DNA of 64,000 bases from Planctomycetota bacterium (lineage in GTDB: Bacteria; Planctomycetota; UBA1135; GCA-002686595). The notes beneath the pieces were generated by a model. That model was not told the DNA's origin, searched no databases, and saw only the letters and a program-made list of their open reading frames with translations. Position numbers and translations under genes: made by a program. Of this stretch, positions 57,132 through 64,000 are shown piece after piece. The DNA lies in assembly GCA_020853575.1 (NCBI GenBank), contig JADYYP010000023.1, positions 214,459 through 278,458 on the forward strand, read 5' to 3'. Position 1 is the stretch's first letter. The number at the start of each line of letters is the position of its first letter.

Positions 57132-59603
57132 ATGCGCATGAGGTCGTTCGATGGGTCGTGGTTGGTCGTCTCGTCGGCGCTGCTCGCAGTCGCGGGCGGG
57201 TGCAGTGGGGGCGGCGGCGGAAGCGGCGCCTCGAGCGTGTTCACGTTCGCCACTCCCAGCGCGACGGTCACGGAGGGCGGCGCGAGTCTCTCCGTGACTG
57301 TGCGCCTGAGCACGAAGAACGGCGCCACGACGGGCGACAAGTCCGTCGAGGTCTTCGATGCGGCGACGGGCGACGCGACGGCCGGAACCGACTACTCGGT
57401 GTTCGCCCCGCAGGTGGTGACGTTTCCCGCGGGCAGCGTCAACGGAGCGACGCAAACGGTGACGCTGACCGCGCTCGACGACGCGCTCGTCGAAGGCGCG
57501 AGCGAGACGATTGAGCTCGGCCTGCGCAATCCGTCGGCCGGCGTGGTCGGCAACGCTTCGCACTTCAGCGCTTCGATCAGCGACGTCGACACGGCCGAGA
57601 TCGAGTTCGCCGCGACTTCGAGCAGCGCACCCGACGAGAGTCCCGTGCCGCGCTCGGTGAACGTCGTGCTCAGCTTGCCGGTCGGCGTCTCGCTAGGGGT
57701 CGACGTCAGCGCGCAGGTGCTCGATTCCATGACGGGCTCCGCGCAGTCGGGCAGCGACTACTCGACGTTCGCGACGCACACGGTCACCTTCGCTGCGGGC
57801 TCCATCGATGGCAGCTCCCAGAGCGTCTCGGTCGACGTGCTCGACGATGTCTCGATCGAGCTCGATGAAGTGGTCGACCTGGCGCTCGCCACTCCTTCGA
57901 GTGGAGCGCTCATCGGCGCGAACGCGGCGCACGCGCTCACGATCCTCGACGACGACGCCAGCGGGAGCGCGGCGCTCTTCGCCACGGCGGGCTCGATCGG
58001 AACCGAGCTCGTGCTCGACTACGACGATGCCTTGGACCTCGGCTCGCAGACCGTTGGAGCGGGGCCGAACGCGGGCACGCGACTGCGCTTGTCGAACTCG
58101 GGCGGTCAGCCGCTGGCGCTGATGCCGCCGGTGCTCGCCGGGTCGCATCCGAACGACTTCGCGGTCGAGATCGAGAGCTCGTCGCTCGCGCCTGCCGGAC
58201 CGTCGTCCGCGCTCCTGGGTGAATTGCCGCTCGACCTGGCGTCGCCGTTCGTGCCGCTGGCCCCGAGCGCAGCCGTGGGGACGGTCGCGCAACTCGATCT
58301 CGAGCGCGTCGCGGCGCTCGTGGCGCGGCAGCGCGCGACGCTGCACGATTTCCCGTTGCCCGGATTGGCGTCGGGAACGGTCGCGTTGGAGCGCCGGCCG
58401 CTGCCGTTGGCCGCCGGGGCGCGCCTGATCGTGGACGGGCTCGACGTGCCCGGCGGACTCGCCGCGGCCGTGGGCGAGCTGTCGATCTGGAGCGGCACGA
58501 TCCTGGAGTTCCCCGGCTCGCGCGTGTTCTTCACGCTTTCGTCGGATGGTGCCCACGGGTTCGTCGAGCTGCCGTTCGAGAGCGACCGCGTGATCCACAT
58601 CGAGACGCTCGCGCCGTCGACAGCACCCTCAGCGCCCGTGCAAGTGCTCTTCGTGCGCAGCGTGGACGTGGCCGCGCTCGGCTCGGAGCCTCCGCCGCGC
58701 CTTTGCGATGGCGCGCTCGAGAGTGGGACTCCGCGCGCGATCCGCGGCACCAGCGCACTCGCGCCGCCGACCTCGTCACTGGTCTTCAGCGACTGTCAGA
58801 TCGCGATCGAGACCGACTACCAGCTCTATCAAGTGTTCGGCTCGACCAACGCCTTGACGAACTACGTCACGTCGTTGATGGCCGCCGTCAGTGACACGTA
58901 CGCGACGTCCGTGCAGACCACCGTCAGCATCCTGCAGCTCGGCGTGCATTCGAACGTCAACGACGGCTGGACTGCGCCGGAGTCACCGGGCACGAGCAGC
59001 GCCGTGCTCACCGAGTTCCGCAGCGCGTGGGATGGCGCGAGCTGGCCGGCAGGCGCGAACCTGTGTCACTTCCTCTCGGGCGCGAACCTCGGTGGAGGTG
59101 TCGCGTACCTCGACGTGCTGTGCAACACGTCCTTCGGTTTCGGAGTCAGCGGCAACATCAACGGCGCGATCAACTGGAACAGCTGGACCGGCGCCGCCGG
59201 CTCACTGACCTGGGACTACATGGTGGTCGCGCACGAGCTCGGCCACAACTTCAGCGCGATCCACACGCACGAGCACTGTCCACCGCTCGATCACTGTGCC
59301 TCGAATTGCGACAGCACCTCGCAGTGCACGCAGGGCACGATCATGAGCTACTGCCACACCTGCGGCGGGCAGGACAACATCGACTTGGTGTTCCATCCGG
59401 TCAGCGCCGCGGACATGCGGGCGGCGGTGAACTCGAGCTGCTTGCCGGAGGCCGCGCTGCTCCCTGGCGATTACGTGCAGTACCGCGTGCGCTTCAATCC
59501 GCTGACCTCCAGCGGCGCACGCAGTGCGACGCTCAGCTTCGAGCACGACGCGGCCAACGAGCCGCAACCGTTCCGGTTGCAACTCCAGGGCACGGGCAAC
59601 TGA
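57132..59603 (+). CDS. secreted Calx-beta metalloprotease (M12/reprolysin-like) with split choice-of-anchor-D domain
   Basis: 823 residues. Lipobox-like signal (LLAVAGGC) and Gly-rich linker; two Calx-beta domains (about 35-260), each with the calcium-binding GxDYSxFxxxVTFxAGS and LDDxxxE pattern; a first half of a choice-of-anchor-D/ASH-type domain (LDLGSQTVGAGPNAG ... NDFAVEI, 290-345); then a metzincin protease domain with HELGHNFSAIHTHEHC near 700 and the Met-turn TIMSYC; and finally the second half of the anchor domain (VRFNPLTSSGARSATLSFEHD ... LQLQGTGN, 778-823). The Gly of HExxHxxGxxH is Ser here, but the three His and Glu are present, so it is probably active on extracellular proteins. 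Repeat copy D starts at its stop codon. Confidence 0.85.
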   Translation: MRMRSFDGSWLVVSSALLAVAGGCSGGGGGSGASSVFTFATPSATVTEGGASLSVTVRLSTKNGATTGDKSVEVFDAATGDATAGTDYSVFAPQVVTFPAGSVNGATQTVTLTALDDALVEGASETIELGLRNPSAGVVGNASHFSASISDVDTAEIEFAATSSSAPDESPVPRSVNVVLSLPVGVSLGVDVSAQVLDSMTGSAQSGSDYSTFATHTVTFAAGSIDGSSQSVSVDVLDDVSIELDEVVDLALATPSSGALIGANAAHALTILDDDASGSAALFATAGSIGTELVLDYDDALDLGSQTVGAGPNAGTRLRLSNSGGQPLALMPPVLAGSHPNDFAVEIESSSLAPAGPSSALLGELPLDLASPFVPLAPSAAVGTVAQLDLERVAALVARQRATLHDFPLPGLASGTVALERRPLPLAAGARLIVDGLDVPGGLAAAVGELSIWSGTILEFPGSRVFFTLSSDGAHGFVELPFESDRVIHIETLAPSTAPSAPVQVLFVRSVDVAALGSEPPPRLCDGALESGTPRAIRGTSALAPPTSSLVFSDCQIAIETDYQLYQVFGSTNALTNYVTSLMAAVSDTYATSVQTTVSILQLGVHSNVNDGWTAPESPGTSSAVLTEFRSAWDGASWPAGANLCHFLSGANLGGGVAYLDVLCNTSFGFGVSGNINGAINWNSWTGAAGSLTWDYMVVAHELGHNFSAIHTHEHCPPLDHCASNCDSTSQCTQGTIMSYCHTCGGQDNIDLVFHPVSAADMRAAVNSSCLPEAALLPGDYVQYRVRFNPLTSSGARSATLSFEHDAANEPQPFRLQLQGTGN

Positions 59604-59711
59604 GCGCTCGTGGAGAATTGAGGGACCGAGCCCTCAGGAGATCGGATGCGCCGTCACCCGCGGGGCGCTCGGCGCCGAGAGCGTGGTTTCGTCACGCTCT
59701 CCGAGCCCGCG
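59601..59711 (+). repeat. intergenic structured repeat, copy D (fills the gap between two stop codons)
   Basis: It begins TGAGCGCTCG with the TGA of the metalloprotease. Those ten bases pair 9 of 10 with CGAGCCCTCA (59627-59636). The core GGATGCGCCGTCACCC follows. The last hairpin is GAGAGCGTG (59677-59685) with CACGCTCTC (59693-59701), plus two wobble pairs inward. Relative to copy C2, one C-G pair has become G-C (compensatory), and two inner pairs became G-T wobbles. The element ends where the convergent FGE gene's stop begins. Confidence 0.7.
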
Positions 59712-61538
59712 TCAGCGCGTGCGCCAGTCCGCGCCGAGCTCGCCCTGCTTGAAGTACAGCGGCAGGGTGAAGGCCAGGCTCTTGTCGGAGATGCGCACGT
59801 AGCTGTTGACCGTCAACGAGGCGATCGTCGCGTCCTCGTGCTTGGTCTCACGCATGCCGCCGGGCTTCTCGACCACGTAGGCGCGCTTGCCATCGGCGAT
59901 CACGACCTTGGGTTGCACGGGCTTGACGCAGTCGAGGTTGGGCGCCGGGATCCAGCCCTTGGGCTCGCCCGCGGGCGTGTAGAAGATCAGCGCATCGACC
60001 TTGGGGTCGTAGCCTTCGGGGGCCTTGAATTCGGCGATCTTGGGTCCCGCCGGCGCATCCTGCTTCTTGTCCGCGCCATCTTGCGGAAGCAAGCTGCCCT
60101 GCTTGTCACCCTTCGCGGCCTTGTCGCCCTTGGCTCCCGCCTCGACGGGCGTCGCCAGCGCTCCAGCGGCGCGGTAGCTGACGATGTACGTGCCCTTGTC
60201 GAGCGCGGGCTGCAGCACCGGCTTGGTGGTCGAGAACACTCCCAACGGGATCGGACCGTTCTCGCGCGACATGTCGCCCAAGCCCTTGATCGAGACGGTG
60301 TCGATCTCGATCGCCGGCACGAACATCAAGTAGTCGTAGCCGTCGATCACGGCGTAGCTCGGAACCGGCACCGCCGGCGCGCCCTCCTCGAGCACGGTGG
60401 TCGCAGTTCCCGCGGTGGACGACCAACGGTCGGCGGCGACCACCCGCGCGGCGTCGAATTGCGCGCCCAAGGGGCGGCTCTCGAGCGGCACGTCGTCGCG
60501 CATCACGATTCCCGCCAAGTCGAGGCCCGGAGTCACGCTCGCCGCGCAGCGGAAGCCCAGGCTGTCGGTCGACTGGAAGCGCTCTTCACCGCGGCGGTAG
60601 GTGAGCCGCGCGGCGAACATCGGCACCTGGAAGCAGCCGCTGACCACCACGCGTTGGTTGGCGTCCCAGCTCGCCATCCCGGGGATCTTGCGCTCCTGCT
60701 TGCCGGCGCCCACCGTGATCGTCAGGTCCTTGTGGCCGGGGAACGGGCTCCAGGGCGAGGCCGTCCACTCCCAGACGTTGCCGCTCAAGTCATAGACGCC
60801 CTGCGCGGTCTTGCCGCCCTGCAGGCTCGCGACCTTGAACGGTTTCGCCGGGCGCAGCTCGCGACCGCCGACCTTGATCTCCTGAGTCACCGCGCGCGTC
60901 TTGTCGTTGCCGTCGGTGCCCCAGGGGTACACGTTGTCGGTCTTGCCGCGGCCGGCGCGTTGGAACTCGAATTCCGACATCAGGCGCAGGCCGGCCCAGC
61001 GCGCGTAGGCTTGGGCATCCTTGTAGTCGACGTACACGACCGGCTTGGTCTCGTCGCCAGCGGGGACCGCGAAGGGCTTGCCCTCCCAGTTGGAGCGCCA
61101 CCAATGCGCGCGGTCGAACTTGGGGAAGTCCGGCGCCGGCCGTCCTTCGGCCTTGGCCTTGGCCTTTTCCTCGCCCTGCTTGGTGACGTACTCGGCGCTC
61201 GCGGCATCGATGATCTTCTCCGCCCAGTGCTCCGGCGGACGCGCGCCGGTGGCCTTGACGAACGCCATGTACTGCTCGTTGGTGACCTCCGTCACCATCA
61301 GGAAGAAGTCGTCGAGGCGCATGTCGTGCTGCGGCGTCTCGCGCGCGATCGCCGGGAACATGCTGGGGTTGGCCTTGCCGAACTCCTCGGCCTCCTTGAC
61401 CGGAGTTCCGATCTTGGTCGAGCCGCCGTCGATCAGCACCAGCCCAGGCGGCGGCTGCAGCTTGCCCTTGCCCTGCGGCGGCGCCAACGGGCTCAGGGCG
61501 AGGACGACGGACGAGACCGAGCAGAGCGCAGTGAACAT
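59712..61538 (-). CDS. exported FGE-sulfatase (SUMF1)-domain protein
   Basis: 608 residues from ATG at 61538, which starts a signal peptide (FTALCSVSSVVLALSPLAPP). SUMF1/FGE fold over about 35-275: PGLVLIDGGSTKIGTP, TEVTNEQYMAFVKATG, PVVYVDYKDAQAYARWAGLRLMSEFEFQRAGRG, GVYDLSGNVWEWTASPW and LGFRCA. The usual RGGSW stretch is replaced by VVVSGCFQVP, with a Cys. True formylglycine generation needs two active-site Cys and most such domains are only structural, so catalysis is not assured. The C-terminal 300 residues are an uncharacterised beta-rich extension with a Lys/Ala-rich insert. Upstream frame extension lacks features. Confidence 0.8.
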   Translation of the reverse strand: MFTALCSVSSVVLALSPLAPPQGKGKLQPPPGLVLIDGGSTKIGTPVKEAEEFGKANPSMFPAIARETPQHDMRLDDFFLMVTEVTNEQYMAFVKATGARPPEHWAEKIIDAASAEYVTKQGEEKAKAKAEGRPAPDFPKFDRAHWWRSNWEGKPFAVPAGDETKPVVYVDYKDAQAYARWAGLRLMSEFEFQRAGRGKTDNVYPWGTDGNDKTRAVTQEIKVGGRELRPAKPFKVASLQGGKTAQGVYDLSGNVWEWTASPWSPFPGHKDLTITVGAGKQERKIPGMASWDANQRVVVSGCFQVPMFAARLTYRRGEERFQSTDSLGFRCAASVTPGLDLAGIVMRDDVPLESRPLGAQFDAARVVAADRWSSTAGTATTVLEEGAPAVPVPSYAVIDGYDYLMFVPAIEIDTVSIKGLGDMSRENGPIPLGVFSTTKPVLQPALDKGTYIVSYRAAGALATPVEAGAKGDKAAKGDKQGSLLPQDGADKKQDAPAGPKIAEFKAPEGYDPKVDALIFYTPAGEPKGWIPAPNLDCVKPVQPKVVIADGKRAYVVEKPGGMRETKHEDATIASLTVNSYVRISDKSLAFTLPLYFKQGELGADWRTR

Positions 61539-61667
61539 GCGAATGGCCTTCGCGGGCGGCAGGGGATCGTGGGCCGAAACGGGCGCCGAGCTGGGCGCCG
61601 ACCAATAGTTGCACGAACCGCGGATGTTACCGCACACCCCTGGGTGCGCAATCGCGCTCGATCGGCG

Positions 61668-62705
61668 CTAGACCGCGATGTTGCGGCTGTCCGTTTGGCG
61701 CTGCGTGCGGTCGATTTGCGGCTGCTGGATCCACTGTGCGCCGTGGATCTGGAGCAGGCCCAGGAACTGGTCGAGCACGTCGGGGTCGAAGGCCAGCTCG
61801 CGCTGCGTTTCGAAGAAATCGAGCACCTTCTCGAGCCCCCAGGCGTCCTTGTAGGAGCGCTTGGTGGCCAGGCTGTCGAAGACCTCGACCACGCACAGCA
61901 CGCGCCCGGCGAGCGAGATTTCCGTGCGCCGCTTGCGCCGCGGGTAGCCGGTTCCGTCCCAGCGCTCGTGGTGCTCGGCGACCCATTGGCAGACTTCGCG
62001 TAGGCGGCTGTGATGTCCGAGCTTCTCGGCTCCCAGTACCGGGTGGCGCTGCACCTCCAGGTATTCCGCCGGGGTCAGCGGGCCCTTCTTGGTCAGGAAC
62101 CCGAGGTCGTCGAGGAAGATCTTGCCGTAGTCGTGGCCGATGGCGGCCAGCTGCAGCTTTTCGCGGGTCGGCAGGTCGATGCCGCAGCGCTGCGCCAACA
62201 GGTCGCAATAGCGCCGCGTGCGTTCGCCGTGTCCCGCGGTGTACGGATCGATGCGCTCGATGGTGTTCGCGACCATCCCGGAGAGGATGTCGACCAGCTC
62301 GGCGAAGCCCAGGTTCTCGCGGTCCCAGGTGCGTTCGCGCAGCGCCCGGTGCAGCTTCGCGCCGAGCACCACGGGATCGATCGGTTTCTGAAGGTAGTCG
62401 TAGGCGCCGTTCTTGATCGCAGCCACCGCGCCTTCGAGCACCGGATAACCGGTCATCAACACGACCATCGCGTTGGGGCGCAGATCGCGCGCCGCACGCA
62501 GCACTTCCGCGCCGTCCGCTGCACCATCGAACAAGACGTCGGTGACCACCGCGTCGTAGTCACCCACGCGCAAGGCGTCGATCGCCGCGTGCGGCGATCC
62601 CGCGAGCTGCACGTCGAAGCCATGTCGCTCGAGCACTGCGCCGATCAACTCGATCGTGCGCAATTCGTCGTCGACGAGCAGCACGCGTCTGGGGGCGTCG
62701 GGCAT
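61668..62705 (-). CDS. two-component response regulator with HD-GYP domain
   Basis: 345 residues from ATG at 62705. REC domain 1-120: VLLVDDELRTIEL, VVTDVLFDGA (phospho-acceptor Asp) and VLMTGYPVLEG ... YLQKPID. HD-GYP phosphodiesterase domain about 145-320: RIDPYTAGHGERTRRYCDLLAQ, AAIGHDYGKIFLDD, HHERWDGTGYPRRK. The metal and GYP residues are intact, so it should hydrolyse cyclic di-GMP when phosphorylated or released. It is the second such protein of the window (see 8712) but has no GAF domain. Divergent from the RluA-type synthase. Confidence 0.93.
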   Translation of the reverse strand: MPDAPRRVLLVDDELRTIELIGAVLERHGFDVQLAGSPHAAIDALRVGDYDAVVTDVLFDGAADGAEVLRAARDLRPNAMVVLMTGYPVLEGAVAAIKNGAYDYLQKPIDPVVLGAKLHRALRERTWDRENLGFAELVDILSGMVANTIERIDPYTAGHGERTRRYCDLLAQRCGIDLPTREKLQLAAIGHDYGKIFLDDLGFLTKKGPLTPAEYLEVQRHPVLGAEKLGHHSRLREVCQWVAEHHERWDGTGYPRRKRRTEISLAGRVLCVVEVFDSLATKRSYKDAWGLEKVLDFFETQRELAFDPDVLDQFLGLLQIHGAQWIQQPQIDRTQRQTDSRNIAV

Positions 62706-62903
62706 GATGCGGCAAGAAACCAAGCTTCGATGCCGGCGTCCAGCGGCTTGTGGACAGGGTGTGGAAAAAAGCGGAGAACTGGTTTCGAAGTTGAGACACG
62801 CGGCGGATCTCCAGGGTCCGCTAGCTGCGGAACTGCACCTCTCGCTGCTTGCAAGACTGAACTCGCACCACAAGATGTGCGGCCCGCGCACACGACGAGC
62901 ACA

Positions 62904-63878
62904 ATGCCTAGCCCCTCCGACCCCTCGACACCCCGGTCCGTGCAGGTGCCGGCTGAATTGCAACATCGTAGGCTCGACCGCGTGCTGTGCGCGCTGGTGC
63001 CGGACGTCTCGCGCTCCCACTGGAAGGAGCTGATCGAAGATGGTCGCGTGCTCGTGGACGGGCTGGAGTGCCGCAAGCCTGGCACCGAAGTCGATCTCGG
63101 CGCGCGCCTCGAGTTCACTCTCGCGCCGCGCCGCAAATTGCGCGTCGAAGTCACGGACGCGGCGTTGTTGCGCGTGCTCTTCGAAGACGAGTTCATCGTC
63201 GTCGTCGACAAGCCACCGGGGGTCCTGGCGCATCCGACCGACACCGCCAGTGGAGCGACGATCTCCGAGCTCGCCGTCGCGCGCTTCGGGCCGCTGCCGA
63301 CACTGCAGGGCGCCGACCGGCCGGGGATCGTGCACCGCCTCGACGCAGGAACCAGCGGCGTGATGGTGCTCGCGCGCAGCGAGCCCGCGTTCGCCGAGCT
63401 GATGCGTCAGTTCCGCCAGCGCGAGGTCGAGAAGACCTACCTCGCGCTGGTCTACGGCACCCCGCGCTTCGACAGCGGCTGGGTGCACGCCAGCATCGAT
63501 CGCGAAAAGGGCGACTCGAGTCGCATGATCGTCGCGCGCCCGGGTGAGGGCCGCGCGGCGAGCACCTACTACGAGGTCCGCAGTCGGTTCCGGGACGTCG
63601 CCCTGCTCGCGGCGCAACCCAAGACCGGGCGCACGCACCAAATCCGTGTGCATCTGACGCACGCCGAAATGCCGCTGGTCGGCGACAAGCTCTACAAGCG
63701 CAAGGGCGGACCGCTGTTCCGCTTCCCGCCCGACGCGCCGCTGCCGGCGCGGCAGTGCCTGCACGCGGCCGAGATCCGCTTCCGCCATCCCGTTTCGCTC
63801 GAGCCCGTGAGCTTCGAGGCTCCGCTGGCAGACGACTTCGCGCGCATGCTGGCCTGGGTGCGCGAGCACCGCGTCTAG
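62904..63878 (+). CDS. RluA-family pseudouridine synthase
   Basis: 324 residues from ATG at 62904. An S4 RNA-binding domain (about 20-75: AELQHRRLDRVLCALVPDVSRSHWKELIEDGRVLVDG) is followed by the RluA catalytic core: DEFIVVVDKPPGVLAHP, the catalytic Asp in HRLDAGTSGVMVLAR, KTYLALVYG and PKTGRTHQIRVHLTHAEMPLVGD. The S4 plus RluA order is that of RluD/RluC. These modify 23S rRNA uridines in helix 69 or elsewhere; the exact target cannot be read from sequence. A strong terminator follows 28 nt after the stop. Confidence 0.93.
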   Translation: MPSPSDPSTPRSVQVPAELQHRRLDRVLCALVPDVSRSHWKELIEDGRVLVDGLECRKPGTEVDLGARLEFTLAPRRKLRVEVTDAALLRVLFEDEFIVVVDKPPGVLAHPTDTASGATISELAVARFGPLPTLQGADRPGIVHRLDAGTSGVMVLARSEPAFAELMRQFRQREVEKTYLALVYGTPRFDSGWVHASIDREKGDSSRMIVARPGEGRAASTYYEVRSRFRDVALLAAQPKTGRTHQIRVHLTHAEMPLVGDKLYKRKGGPLFRFPPDAPLPARQCLHAAEIRFRHPVSLEPVSFEAPLADDFARMLAWVREHRV

Positions 63879-63906
63879 CCTGACTTGAAAGGTTGTCGGT
63901 CAAGAT

Positions 63907-63936
63907 CGGCCCTGGGGCGTGTGCCAGGGCCGTTTT
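63907..63936 (+). terminator. intrinsic terminator of the RluA-type gene
   Basis: CGGCCCTGG (63907-63915), 8-nt loop, CCAGGGCCG (63924-63932), then TTTT (63933-63936) and GTTG. Perfect 9-bp stem with a T-run. After it, to 64000, no gene start or end can be supported. Confidence 0.85.
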
Positions 63937-64000
63937 GTTGCTGTCCGTTCCCACTACATCGGTGGCATCTTGAGCGGCGTTCGCAGGCGCTTGGGGAGCC

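Noticed and set aside
1..64000. CRISPR arrays, insertion sequences, phage genes, defence systems
   Set aside because: No regularly spaced repeats, transposase or integrase motifs, or recognisable defence proteins were seen; the Gcr 'recombinase' name at the left edge is historical and the protein is membrane-like.

Overview
The window is one 64 kb stretch of very GC-rich, densely coding bacterial DNA with 41 protein genes and no tRNA, rRNA, CRISPR array or insertion sequence that I could recognise. The gene content points to a Gram-negative-type bacterium of the Planctomycetota. An ECF sigma factor sits directly upstream of a WD40-repeat Ser/Thr kinase, there is a second TPR-bearing Ser/Thr kinase, and there are many long secreted or lipid-anchored proteins with Ig, Calx-beta, SASA and FGE-sulfatase domains. 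A secretin/GspK pair and a KDO-8-phosphate synthase imply an outer membrane. The lineage call is inference from gene content.

Layout. 1-5997: N-terminal part of a Gcr-type membrane protein, a UPF0210 protein, and the sigma factor/kinase pair. 6302-13231: dipeptidyl peptidase IV, a REC-GAF-HD-GYP regulator, an MFS transporter, a small P-loop NTPase and a DUF481 outer-membrane protein. 13334-18139 (minus): a three-gene run of two TPR proteins and a DUF6687-like protein. 18404-22223: two lipoproteins. 22324-25672: the rpsO-pnp unit with a recognisable promoter, a long leader and a terminator. 25691-30499: a 1602-residue membrane-bound sigma-54 activator with a CBM9-like sensor domain. 30705-35931: small Cys-containing exported protein, secretin, GspK, HyuB. 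36270-39406: purA, uppS, cdsA. 39417-43205: secreted SASA esterase, then phoH-ybeY-sigma factor with overlapping starts. 43206-44151: the largest gene-free stretch. 44152-47907: IscU/SufU-like scaffold, sigma-54 activator, alkaline-phosphatase-family enzyme. 47953-54194: lipid kinase, kdsA and Ser/Thr kinase as a minus-strand operon, then an RmlD-like reductase overlapping an M14 carboxypeptidase tail to tail. 54240-63878: valS, a Calx-beta metalloprotease, an FGE-domain protein, a second HD-GYP regulator and an RluA pseudouridine synthase.

How the genes work together. Housekeeping blocks (rpsO-pnp, phoH-ybeY, uppS-cdsA, valS, purA) alternate with signalling modules (two Ser/Thr kinases, an ECF and a FliA/WhiG-like sigma factor, two sigma-54 activators, two HD-GYP regulators) and with envelope or secreted proteins. 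RNA turnover and processing are well represented (PNPase, YbeY, RluA).

The most unusual signal is an intergenic element present in five copies (8387, 25512, 35929, 36022, 59601). Every copy lies on the plus strand. The copies abut the TGA stop of the upstream gene, which in three of them is part of a predicted stem. They carry a conserved GC-rich hairpin, and the best copies carry a second hairpin with a compensatory base-pair swap. Other points of note are the CBM9 sensor fused to a sigma-54 activator, a metalloprotease inserted inside a choice-of-anchor-D domain, and a scaffold protein whose third cysteine appears to be histidine.
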